From contig NC_134955.1 in the NCBI RefSeq assembly GCF_965638725.1, positions 9,700,316 through 9,764,315 of the forward strand: a DNA stretch of 64,000 bases, in the 5' to 3' direction. Source of the stretch: Aptenodytes patagonicus (lineage: Eukaryota; Chordata; Aves; Sphenisciformes; Spheniscidae). A program made the translations under genes and the position numbers. How positions within the stretch are numbered: the stretch's first letter is position 1; each line of letters opens with the position of its first letter. This document shows positions 25,728 to 36,951 of the stretch, in pieces. The notes beneath the pieces were generated by a model. That model had not been told where the DNA came from, made no database searches, and saw only the letters and a program-made list of their open reading frames with translations.

Positions 25728-25754
<27 letters not shown>
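25728..25754. repeat. (TA)n microsatellite
   Basis: This is about thirteen TA dinucleotides directly next to the hairpin's right arm. It is a likely length-polymorphic site. Confidence 0.9.
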
Positions 25755-25760
<6 letters not shown>

Positions 25761-28589
25761 TCCAAAAATATTTTTTGAAAACTAGTTCTTCGATCCATCT
25801 TTTTGTCCCCATACATTTCAGGTTCCTTAAGGTGTACAGAGGCAGTAATGAAGAGTTAGTTCCCAGTTTTTCTGTTATGAAGCTCATGAAAGATGAGAAA
25901 TGGGTTTTAAATAGTTAGGTGGTCAAATGTATAGCAGATGTCTCGAAAATAATTACAAATTATGTAATTATCTCATGAAGAGATGTTTCAGGAATTTGAT
26001 TTTTTGCATACATTAAAAATAATTCTTGTTTTAAGAAGTGCCTGACTTTTCATGAGTTTCCATGTTCGATTCATTCCCAAGGAGTAGCTTGAAACTGTAA
26101 TACATTCTGTAAATAATTTTGTAACTTTATAAATACACATTTACATACTAGGCAATAATGGGTCCAAAGGATTGTAAATTAGACAGAAAGTTGATTCCAC
26201 TGAGTACAATATTTAGAAAGGAGGTGATTTTTTTCTTCCAAAGTATGTCCCTCTTCACTGCAGCTCAATGCGTTTCTATGCTTTGTAAACCAGTGTCTAA
26301 ACACCGTAACACACACTGGCATCAGTTAAAATCTCGTATATCTGGCAAGCAGCACTGATGTTTGCAGCCTCCAGTGGGACCTTGTAAAGAGTGCCTGTGT
26401 ATAAGATTATTTTTTTTTAAACTATTAAAACAGAAATTTGTGGGTCCTTAACTCTGGGATTTTTGCAGGAATCAGTGGCTTTTAGGTCCTGCATCACCAG
26501 CAAACTTAACCAATAGATACCTTGAGATGTGATGCAGCAGAATACAGCAGCCTATGCCAGCAATTCACCAGGATCTAAAAAGCAAGTGACTATAGCAGAA
26601 GAATAGGTGGTCAACCTTCTATTTCAGCAGTGGATGGACACTAAGTAATTATGAATTGATTACTATGGCAGGTCAGAGTGTCTTGAAGTTAACTGCTTGG
26701 AATCAGTTTTATGTACTTGGTTAGCTTTTGATTTCTTCATTTGTTTAAACAGTGCAAAAATAGCAACATTAACAGCAAATTCTATTGCAGAGTTATAAAC
26801 ATGGGAGATCTGAATGTAAGTAAACTTGAGGTTTATCCTTTGTCCTTGCCTTTAATTACTACTTTCAACATTGCAAGTAGTGAAAAAAACCCAAACAACA
26901 CTTTACCCTCCACCAAATTAATTTTAGTATTTCTTTCTACGACAGAGAGACTGGGAAGGCTTTTTTCATTTCATGTTGGTGTTGGGTTCTTCAAACTGTA
27001 TTCAAGGTCATATTTGATAGGAAAAAAAACCCCCACAAAACAGTGAAGCCAAAAATTTTTGAAAGTAAGATAGAACCCATCTTACTAAGGCTTGAATTTT
27101 GGTTTAGGATTTAGCAACCCAGCAGAAACAGCTCAGACCCAACCAAGGGTCTGTTCTGGGCAGGTTTTTTGGGTCTTGTTAGAAAGGACACGTGTACAGT
27201 GCAGATATTCCTATGTTCTTTGACTTTTTATTTTCATTTAATGTCTTTCTTGCCATAGCTGTGTATTTTGAATTTGACTTTTACATTGGTGTACGCAAAC
27301 AGGTGCACTCTTTAGCTCGCTGATATACTGCTGGTGTGACAGAAGTAGTAACCAACATACATGATATAATTTTTAATTAGCTATGGCACTGTGCGGCTTT
27401 GGCCCATGTTCTGCTTTGTGATACTTACAGATGTCATATTAGTATTAAGGTGACATGAATATAGATAACATCTTCCATTGAAGTTATTGGCAAAACATCT
27501 GCTCACTTCAAGGAGAGCAGGACTGATCCAGTATTCTCTCAGTGAATTATCACAAGTATCTTTAAATTGTGCAAAGATAGGAAGGGTGCTATCTAGTTAT
27601 GGGTAGCTGGAAATTTGGACATAAGAGGTCAGTTGTCCCTTCTTCATAATTTTGGATTGGTCCTGGGCAAGGCGCTTAATCTGACGATGCCTCAGTGTCC
27701 CCGTCCATAAAGCAGGGTGAAGGGACTGTCTCCCCTCACACCCCTGGTGAGAGGTTGAACTAACTGATAATGTTAGAAGAACAGAAACCCTGGAGCGGAA
27801 GTGGATACTTTAGTACGAAGCATTATTTATTATTTCATGGAGCTTGGTAATTGTTCAAGGCTATAAATTACCTGTTCCTCTGGTAGCATTTAAATATACG
27901 TGAATTTACGAGAAAAATAAAAACACTTCCTGATACTATGTCAGTATGTTCTAGGAAGTCTTTCCAATAACAGCTTCTACACTTTTTTTACAGAAACGTT
28001 ATATATCAATAAATTGTCTCACTTCCATGCAACAGATCTCACTTTCTGATGAAATGAACTTTTCGTACATCTTTAAATTATGGAAAGGACTAGCTCTGCA
28101 TGATTACAAATATCCATGCTATCTTTGTTGTTCACAGCTTGATTCAGCTAAACTGTGATGGCTGTGTCTGTGAAAATTGCTCAAAATTTCTAAGTGTTTC
28201 AGCTGTAAATGGGAAAATTAGTTTTCTGAAGCCAGTTAGAGCTGCAAAATTGACAGTGATTTGTAAAGCCAAGTGTAGGGATTAAACTGAAGGAGGAAGA
28301 AAATAATTAAGTAAAATGTTATACTATGCAATCAGAAGGGAAATCTCCAAGAACTGGTTCCTTTTGCAATTACAAATGTAAAACCATACCAATGGTAGAA
28401 TTTTGCATATCACTGAAAAGGAGGCTTTTAAAATGTTCTGGGTCATTACCAAATGGCTGTGTTTTTACTCTGAACCGTAGAGTGATTCTAGAAATGAAGC
28501 TTACGAGTACATAGAATAGTTTCTTTCATGTTAGTGGCTATAGCTTAGTTGAAGTTGTACATGTTTTTTCTTGGCAATTTTGCACATTA

Positions 28590-28595
28590 AATAAA
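28590..28595 (+). terminator. Candidate distal poly(A) signal AATAAA
   Basis: This AATAAA is followed within 30-60 bases by a GU/U-rich stretch (TTGGTTGTTCCTG, then TGTCCTTTTCTGT). The arrangement makes it the best-looking distal end for KIAA1549L, giving a 3' UTR of about 8.8 kb. It needs transcript evidence. Confidence 0.4.
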
Positions 28596-28610
28596 ATATG
28601 TCTTAAAATC

Positions 28611-31600
28611 TATGTTGCTACTTATTGGTTGTTCCTGCCGTGTCCTTTTCTGTAGATCAGCTCCTTTAAAGCATGAGCATGCCTCTCCCTTGGAGCTGCC
28701 AGGCTTCTGGGCTGTGTAAAGGTCCCACTGCTCATGCTCTCGAGGCAGAACCCAGCAAAGAACAGGAAAGGAGTTTTAAGAACCCCACAAGTTAAAACCA
28801 TGTATTTCAGCAGTGGTGTTCCCTCTGAAGAAAGGCATTTGCCTACCTTACAGAGGTGAGCAGGAGAGTAACCAGCAAGCCCGTGGGTTTTGAGGACATC
28901 TTGTGATCCTGTGTATCCTTTGTGAAATTTTTATTCTCACCTTATGTCCTCTATGCCTTCCCCTATTATTCAGTCAGTTACTGTGGTTTTTATTGGTATT
29001 TACTCAGGCCTAAGTTTCCTGCTGTCAGTCTGAAGTGAAATGAAAAGAAAAAGGAAAATGCAGGTATGTGCTTTTGACAGTACTGCTTTTGTGTAATTTG
29101 TGATGCAAGAAATTTGGAATAAAAAGTTCATTTTACTGCAAGGAACACATCTGACCTTTCCTCCCTCTCTTTGCAGTTTCAGAGAAAAAAAGAGGCAGGA
29201 AAGGATCGTCCCAAAATAGAGGATAAATGAAATTCCTAGTGTACATATCACTGCTAAGGTTTTGGACATATGGTATGCTTAAGATACAGTTATATGTAAA
29301 TAAGTTGTGACTGTGAGTGCTTAAATTGCCTCAAGGGGTTGTTCTGCCTTTTCTCAAGATATACCAAAATCTCAGCCTATTTCACAAATGTATGTTTTTA
29401 GTGTGTAACATTAAACAACTGACTAGTGTTATTAGTAATTACATATTTCCTTAGAAAGGCCAAATGCACCACTTATCGACTGCTTCCTGATTAGCACCTC
29501 TTATGGCACCTCTTCGATTCAGTATCTAGATGTCAGTGATTTTAAGAAACACTACCTCCCAAACAAAGAAAAAAGGACAAGTTTCCTAGAGTTAAGTGCT
29601 GCTCTTGATTTCCCTACTTTATGTTGAGATATTAGCACTGAATTTTCAGGACAGGTGAATCTATCATGCAGCATTCATTGCTGAGAACAGAAGAATCATT
29701 TTATGATAGCTTAGTGCTTTTGGATTTTCTCTGTAATCTGTCCCTGAGCTAATTAAGGCAGCTTTACTTGAAGATTAATTTACATTCTAATGATCCATTG
29801 TCATAAGGCTGAGTCTATTTGGAGCAGTTTAACATTGCAAACTAAAATAAAGCAGTCTGAAATTTGATGGACCCAATTGCTTGGTATAAAATACTTCAAA
29901 GCTTAAATGCATTCTTGTTTTCAAATGGCTTTGTAACTAATTTTTCCCATCATAAAGCAGCCAAGGCTGCTTCAGGTTTCAGAAGTGAAAGACCTGAGGC
30001 CACTGCTTGGAGAGCACGAGTATCACTGTAGGTGTAGACACAGCTTTTTCAGCGAGACAGCTGTCATTGCTCAGGCCTCAGGTTGGCTGAGAAGACGTGA
30101 CACTCTGCTTTTTGAGAAGCCTTCTTTGTTAAGAATTGGAAATGGGAGGAACCTACTGATGTTTTGAGATCTCTGCCCATGAATCAAAATCGTAGCCTAA
30201 TGTTTCTTTCTTGAATGCAACAGAGAGAGATTTGTTGGGTCACAAGGCAGCTATATGAAAGAGATCTGAGCTGTGCCAGCACCTAAATGTCAGGTTTAGC
30301 CTTCCCTAAGCAGTCTAAGAGAACAGAAACAATTAAAAAAATGAATGACAGATACTTTGTGAATAAAAAACTGCAGTAAGAATGCTCATTCTATTTCGTT
30401 TAATATATGTTTAATTTTTACAAAGGAAACAATAAATAGATCAGTTTTGAGATGAACCCATAAGCCTATGGAGATGAGAGCAAATTACTGGATGTAACAA
30501 GGTCAGGTGGAAACAGAGAAGAAAAATAAAGGTAAATAAAATGTTCATGGACAAATGAGAATCAACATATGCACCATTATGTTTTACTGGTTGTTTGTCC
30601 AGGCTATTAATACAAGCTTATTACTCTCTCACCAAATTCATGCACATGCACGTGTTAGTATTTCCAACTGAAAGTACAAACAGGGATGCTTTCCAGGCAG
30701 AAATATTTCATCGTATGTCCCATGTTTCCCCTACAGTCTCTAAGCTACTTTTGTAGGTGCTACTTCACACACAGAAGGCCAAATTTGCTTTCCAGTGAAG
30801 AGAGCCACCATACTTTAATGATCTTCTCGGAACAGTGAGACGCCTCAGTGAAAGGACTTAGACCAAAGCATCCTGATAGCAGAGTGCCGTGGCAGATACT
30901 GGCCAAGGGAAACCATTCTGCCTTGTTTTGACGCGTGAACCAAATGATTTTTTTTCAGCAAACGTGTGTCCCTAGGCAACTTTAATTCAGATTACATATT
31001 AACTGATGTTATTCCTTGCGTTATCACCCGGGAATTAAACATGAAGTGTTGTTTTAGCATAAAGGCCACATGACAGAAACTGAACAAGAGATGGAAAAAG
31101 ATTTAAACTGTGTGCTGGGAAAAGTAGCTTTGTTTAAGCCAAGAAAACCTGAGTGTGTAATGGCTGATGAGAGCTGGATGCAACGTAAATGAGTTGGTAA
31201 GAGGTGATGGGAAGTAATAGTTACAGAGCAGTGATCGTATGTAATGGAAATCCTTGTAGGCCCTTGCAATAACCATGGGAAACTTAGACTGGTTTAGGAG
31301 TGAACTTATTCTGTAGTTTTGGGAAAATGAAGATAGTTCCTCTATTACCTAACTTGATTTAAAAGCTCTTACTTCTGCACAAAGCCTTTGAAGGCCCCTG
31401 TATATTGGCCCTCTTTGTCCTGTCCAAGTTTGTCTTGCGGTATTTCGTTAAGCACTAATATGGTTCCCAATTTCATAGTAATTAACCATTGCAGTATCTG
31501 TTCATAGGTTTAGCCTCAAAACTCTTTGAGAGACTTTTTATCCTCATTCTGCAGAGGGAGCTGTAAAACACCGAAGTCCAGATTTCCAAGGTATTTCAGT

Positions 31601-33560
31601 GATAATGTGGTTCTTTAGGCACCTAGATCTACCTTTGTATATTTACTGCCTCAGCCTCCAAGACGTGGCTGGAAAGAGAGAGAAATCATCGGTGGTTATA
31701 TGAGCATTTCCTGGCCAGGTGTAAAGACAGCTCATTTAAGAAGCCCACTTTGGAAGTTACTTGTGGTGTGCTGTCTGGAGTAAAATAACTTAAAAGATGC
31801 CAACTAGTGAAAACAGAACTGTTTAGCCAGAAGCACAATGTCATTAATTAGGCTCTGAAGAGCTAAGCAGCAATTAAATGGTGCCAAGGTGGGCCTAACA
31901 AGGAGGTTTAAGAAAGCTGAAGAGAGAGGGTGTTTATATTGGAGTGAATAATGCACGTGTCGTGTAAAGGGGGAAGCTCGTGGTAGCTACTATTGATCTG
32001 CGAACACTTGACCCCGTGTGCTGGCAGTTGTCAGGGCCTTGGGCCCACCAGGAGGCCGCAGGCGCCCCGACCAGCCTCCTCCGTGCCCTCCACCACCTGC
32101 TCTCTGCCCCACAGGCCCGGGAGCCCCATTTAAGCTCAGGCCCCGTCTCCCACCCTGGCCTGGGCTGCGTTGCAGGCGTGCCTGCGAGTACGCTTCTAGG
32201 TTTTAGGGCTGCCTTGGTGAGACCCTCCATGGGCCTATGTTACAGGCAGCCTTGTCTCCAGCCCTGCCCCTGGGCTTCCTGCACAGGCCCGGGGCCTGGT
32301 CCCTCGCCTTGCCCTGCCTGAAGCACACCAGAGCATTGGACAAAACCTGGCCTTACCATGCTCCCCCCCAGCCCTGCTCAGGCTTTGTTTCATTAAAAAA
32401 CATATTTATTAGCAGGTGAAACTGTGAATTGCCATATTGGCAGAGACACCCGGCTCACAACGGCAGTTGTGGATAGTAAGATCCTGTTTAGGATCTCCTA
32501 GCTGCTCTGATAAAATGTGATTATTATAGTTCACCGATTGGCAAATGGGAGTTATAAACTAGGTATTTTTTTAATATAAACTCTGTGTAGGGCAGATCAA
32601 AATCTGGCTAGAAAGATTAAGATAGTAAAAGAGTGAATGCTGTAATAAGGAGTAATAGGAAATAAAATTTTGATATCGTATTGTGTTAAAATGCTACACA
32701 GTTGAGTAACTTGAATGCAGTTTTAAAAAGATTAAAATATTACTTTTTTTAAAAAAAAAGCTGCTTGCCAAAATATGATAGCTTCAGGGTTGGTAACTTT
32801 ATTATTTCATGCTGCCACCTACTGCCCTTGAATTAGAACAGGAAAAAGTAATTGGTATCTTTTTATCAGTCTGGTGAGCTTGTTTACTACTTTGTTAGGT
32901 TATTCTCGATGCCCTATATGGCATTACTTTTTTAATGGCAGATGTTCTCCAGATCTTCAATCTGTCATCGCTGCCTCTGTCCATTTTTTTCTCATGCAAG
33001 GACATTGCCTTCCAAACATAAGGTTGTTGTCACTCCAAAAACTGCCACAGGTTTTAGCCTAAGCACTATTAGTCCTAAAATAATAGTAAAATGTTAGCTG
33101 AAAGTCAATGTTATATGACTGTTCTGTATAGTGGTGTAAAACTATAACTCAAGCCATAACTTCTGTAATTTTGTGGTACACTAAAGACAATAAAAGAATA
33201 CACTGTGACTGTTTGTAACAAAGATTTTTATGCTAACATGAAAGTAGTTTTCTAAAGCTTGCTTAGAGGCATAGGACTTTTGACCGTATCTATTTACTCT
33301 CAGTTGCACTTACTTAAGGTACTTAGAATTAAACCCCAAAAGAACCCTGTATTTTGTTTTGGAATTACTGTGTTTCCCTGTTCCATGTATCTTGAACATC
33401 ATCAATGGACTGCTAGGGATCCTGACATCAGCAGTGTTAATTTCTTTAGTGTTTTTGAAGACAATGTTATCCATCCTGTTTGCCTATAGTAATTGGAGAA
33501 AAAATGTTAAAATATGTAGTACTATCAGTAATTAGTAGCAGATAAATAATACACAAAAAA
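28611..33560. other. Intergenic gap between convergent gene ends
   Basis: This is about 5 kb between the most distal KIAA1549L end candidate and the C11orf91 3' end. It is AT-rich apart from a GC-rich block at about 32015-32395. No gene-like frame was seen. Confidence 0.55.
32015..32395. other. GC-rich block, possible old repeat
   Basis: About 380 bases that are strongly GC-rich and pyrimidine-skewed on the plus strand sit in otherwise AT-rich sequence. They contain CCCGGGAGCCCC, TTTAAGCTCAGGCCCC and GGGCCTATGTTACAGGCAG. Edges to AT-rich flanks are sharp, especially at about 32390. CpG density is modest, so it does not look like a promoter island. It reads like an avian repeat such as a degraded LTR piece, but I cannot name a family. 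Overlapping open frames on both strands look compositional, not coding. Confidence 0.4.
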
Positions 33561-33585
33561 GTCAACAAGAAAATATACTGTATTT

Positions 33586-33591
33586 TTTAAT
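33586..33591 (-). terminator. Candidate C11orf91 poly(A) signal ATTAAA
   Basis: On the minus strand, ATTAAA lies about 117 bases past the C11orf91 stop. It is followed by a GU-rich run (GTTGACTTTTTTGTGTATT), so this is a plausible 3' end for a short UTR. Confidence 0.4.
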
Positions 33592-33707
33592 TTGGTAGGA
33601 GAATAGCATATAATAAGTAGAAAAATAATATCAAATATTCATTAAAATACTCTATAGTAATATAGTGACAGAATATCCAGCTGAAATAATCCTCATCATG
33701 TTGGTGG

Positions 33708-33778
33708 CTATTTCTTCAGCTTCTGCCTTGCTTTCATGCCTTGTATCTTTTCTTCTTTCAGTGCCTTCAGAAGTTTAT
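33708..33778 (-). CDS. C11orf91: C11orf91 terminal coding exon (22 residues)
   Basis: This 71-nt minus-strand coding segment starts after the acceptor TTTGTTCCTGTTTAG. Two bases complete a Tyr codon begun in the first exon, then KLLKALKEEKIQGMKARQ and KLKK, then TAG at 33710-33708. The stretch matches what I recall of the human C11orf91 C-terminus (a LKALK-(D/E)-EK-(L/I)-QG pattern). It is Lys-rich and helical. It is too short to stand out as an open frame and was found by looking for the partner of the truncated first exon. The exact phase match (T plus AT) supports the splice. Confidence 0.85.
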
Positions 33779-34944
33779 CTAAACAGGAACAAAACATAAT
33801 TTGACATTAATTTTGTCATTAATACTTCACAATACTTTTAAGAAAATCAAATAATGTGTTAAGCAAACTAGTAATATTCCTTACAATTTGTCTAGCAAGT
33901 ATCTGAAAACTAAAGTTTCTCACATGTAATGAAATAGTAGGTATTAAAATGGAAAGAGTAAGTATTGCTATGACAAAGACAAAAAACCTATTAATTTCCT
34001 GTTCTGAAAAAGTAAATGTATGCAAACTACCTATCACAATTTCTTTGAGATCTTCCTTTCAGTGTGTATATCTGATGGACATTTTTTCTGTGTTCTCGTA
34101 ACCTTTGCACTCCTGAAAGTTTCCTGACTGTCAGCCTGTGGCCTTGAAGGAAATGACGAGCGTCACATCCTTAGAGTTGTCGGCCTCTCTACTGGAACTC
34201 TCAGTAATCACTATCTGCTGAACTATTTTGTTTCCTCTATTTCCTTCATGGCCAGCAGGTTTTAAAATTAAAATGCCAAACTAATTTTTTTTTTTTACGC
34301 CCCCAACTATCTGCAGTCATCAGTGGCCTTTATTTTACATCAATGCTGATTTACAACCGCAGGATCTCATTAGTAGTGGATACATTTTGCATGTTCAAAC
34401 TCCCTCTGATTTGAGCGGAGTCTGAATTGGTTTTTTGCTAACACTTAATGACTTTGGGGGTTTTATGACTTCGGGGGTTTTGTTCCTTTGTGCAAAAGTA
34501 ACCACATCTGTAATTCTTGTGCCTCCTTTAATTGTATCTCCAGCCGCCTGCCCGTGACCACTGACCGGGGTAGATGACACTGGACAACGGCTTTGCTCCC
34601 TGCACCCCATGTGCAGGCACCTGCTGCCGGGAACAATTAGGTGCTGCACACCAAACCCGGGGAGCCTCACACCTAACCCCGCAGGAGCGCTGCTGTGTCC
34701 CCTTGGCTGGCTTATCCGCGGTGGGTGCAGTGATACCCAAGTCCGCCTGTTCGGGGTTATCGATAGAGAAACCTACTGCCTTTGAGACCGAGGTGTGCTA
34801 GGAGGCGGCAGGGGGGGGCCCCGCTCCGCAGGCCGGGGCCGGCAGCGGTGGCCCGTCGCCGGCCCTCGTGGACGGCCCCGGAGCGAGGGGAGCCGCGGCT
34901 GGCCCCGGGCCCGTGCCCGCCCCCCGGCCCCGGGGGGGACGCAC
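33779..34944 (-). other. C11orf91: C11orf91 intron
   Basis: This intron is 1166 bases on the minus strand, with a GTGCGT donor inside the CpG island and a polypyrimidine-AG acceptor at 33779-33780. It goes from very GC-rich at the 5' end to AT-rich at the 3' end. No other exon is needed to join the two coding parts. Confidence 0.75.
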
Positions 34945-35580
34945 ACTGCTGCGCGTCGAAGCCGTCGCCGACGAGCGCCAGCAGCTCCAGCTCCTTGAGG
35001 CGGATGCCCAGCTCGCAGATCTCGACCTCCAGCTGCGGCTGCTCCCCGGGCCGCCGCGCCGCGCCCCCGCCCTCCTCCGCAGCCGCCGCCGGGCAGAAAA
35101 AGCGCAGCGGCTCGTAGGCGATGGGCGCCAGCCCCGCGGCCCAGCGGGGCGCCCCGGCGGCAGACGGCGGGGACTGCCGCGGCCCGCACATGGCTGCGAA
35201 GGGCGTCCGCAGGCCGCCGCCGTCGGCCGGCGGTGGGACGGGCTCGGCGCGGTCGTGGAAGTGGGGGAAGTAGAGGGGCCGCGGCGGGCGCTGCTCGGTC
35301 ATGGCGCCGCCCGCCAGCCCCCGGCCGCCAACGGCGGTTGTCCTGGAGACGGGCCGGTCTCGGGCCTCTCCATGCCGGGCGCCGCGGGCGCTCTCCCAGC
35401 GCCAGCGGCAAGCACCGGGGGAGCCCGGGCCGGGGCTTCCTCCTCCCCTTCTCCCGCGGCGTCCCGACCTCGCCGCGGGGCTGCAGCCGGGCAGCCGCCT
35501 CCCCTAGGCGGGCCGGGGGGGCGCGCACGGGCCCGGCGGCCTCCCCGCGGCACGGGACGGTGGATAAATTTTGAACCTCC
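34797..35580. promoter_or_regulatory. CpG island over C11orf91 start
   Basis: About 0.8 kb of very GC-rich, CpG-dense sequence contrasts sharply with its AT-rich flanks. It covers the first exon, start codon and 5' intron of C11orf91 and extends about 280 bases upstream. No TATA box was seen. CpG-island promoters are typically TATA-less with dispersed start sites and can fire in both directions, so a divergent plus-strand non-coding transcript is possible. Long open frames in all directions here are a composition effect. Confidence 0.85.
34945..35302 (-). CDS. C11orf91: C11orf91 first coding exon
   Basis: This minus-strand exon encodes 119 residues plus one base, starting at the ATG at 35302-35300 (context GCGCCATGA). 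Conserved pieces are [10 protein letters not shown] at residues 9-18, IAYEPLRFF at 61-69, and [20 protein letters not shown] at about 94-113, followed by GFDAQQ before the donor. Between these the sequence is Pro/Ala/Gly-rich. The spliced product is about 142 residues, shorter than the human protein (about 193), mainly through less low-complexity sequence. The function is unknown. Position and strand next to KIAA1549L match the human order. The open frame runs past the donor, but that part is intron. No upstream in-frame ATG was seen close by. Confidence 0.87.
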
Positions 35581-36934
35581 CAACGTCTGACACGATCGGT
35601 GTAGAGCCAAAGTGTGGGTGGCGTTTCCAGCGTAGCTGGGATTGCCTGCGAGAGGGCAGGTGTTTTACCCAGCAGTTTTATTACCAGGGATGTGGTACTT
35701 CAGGAGTGCGTTAGGCTCTGGAAGTAGCAGTTGTTAAAACGATGGTGGTATCCAAAAATTGTCTTTTAGCAGTTTGGCCTCGGGCTACACGTGAGGTAAG
35801 GGGACCAGATGTTGAGGATAGAAGGATGTTGGTGAGGGAAAATTTCATCTCCATGGTGCTTACTCACAGATAGCTGCTGCTCAGCCTATGTGATGTTCAG
35901 GATTATAGGGTGGGTTTGGGGGGGTTTGTGTGGTTGTTTTCCCCCATGAAAACCTTCCATCCTTTATTTGGATTTGGGTTTGAGACCTGTCATTAATGCT
36001 GGCTCATTGCTTTCCCATGAAATAGCATTCTGTTAGCCTTAGCTATGTTTCCGTTAAACGTGACAACCCCCATGCAGCTCTAGGCAGCTATCGGGGGCAT
36101 TACTGATTACTTCTGTGGAGGTCAAAACAGGCCAAAAAGACCCCCTCGGGCTTCCAGCAGGAGAAGGGGATGGATTTGAGGTGATTTGAGGTGTTCTAGA
36201 CAACCCTAATAAGAGAGGTGCCGTACCAGTGCTGTTGGTAGAGGATTGATGAGTGCAGGGTCTGTGGAGGTTTGTTATGATCAGTAAATTCCCTTACAAT
36301 GAGGTGAAAAGCCCACTGCAGTACTAATGTAGGCTTGAGCAGACTTCAACAATACACAGCCCCTAAGGGACTGCTCTGTGCTCTGGAGTAAATTCCATTT
36401 TTAAAGCTTTCCCTTGAATAAAATGAGAAGTTTGGTATTACCTATTTCTAGAAGTGGAATTCTGTGTACTTAGGTGTAGTGCTCTGTGGTGGGAGCCAAT
36501 ACTGATGTGAATGGTTTTTGAAATTTATCAGATCTACAGACATTAGCTGTCAAAAGAGTGACAGTCAGTGCCCTGAAAAGTGGTAGGAACAGGGAGATAG
36601 TGGCAGGAATCATTCGGTATTTTCTTTTCATGTGCACTGTTTAGGGAATATGCTCTGACTTAGAGTCAAAACCGATAGTGGTATATGCAGTGTGCTTACA
36701 TTTTTAAAATACCAGTACCAGTATAATACCAGTACAGGTTGTGTATTTTCTGAATGGAACACACATATTTGAAATGGGCAGTGATTAGATGAGAAGTCTG
36801 ATAATAAGATTCTGCCCTCACCCCCCACAGTTCTTAGTGAATTAGACAAGAACCACCAGTATAGCTGATTCTACGTGACGATGTGAGGAATGAGTCTAAG
36901 CATTAGGTGGGCACAGCGCCTGTAAGTGTCTCTT

Positions 36935-36951
36935 CCCCCCCCCCCCCCCCC
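36935..36951. repeat. Poly(C) tract, 17 bases
   Basis: This is an uninterrupted run of 17 C (poly-G on the minus strand). It can form i-motif or G-quadruplex structures and is prone to length errors in assembly. Confidence 0.95.

Larger units (their letters stand above)
19766..28610 (+). other. KIAA1549L: Probable long KIAA1549L 3' UTR
   Basis: This is AT-rich sequence after the stop codon with no exon-like reading frame. It holds several TGTAAATA-like Pumilio-type motifs (for example near 20344 and 26109) and many AATAAA hexamers. The human gene has a long 3' UTR as I recall, so a multi-kilobase UTR is plausible. The real end cannot be fixed from sequence alone and could be at any of the listed signals. 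If transcription ends early, the rest is intergenic. Confidence 0.45.

Noticed and set aside
34773..35590. Long overlapping frames on both strands of the CpG island (251, 240, 113 and 103 codons)
   Set aside because: They are composition artefacts of stop-poor GC-rich DNA. Only the frame from 35302 has conserved C11orf91 motifs and a matching second exon.
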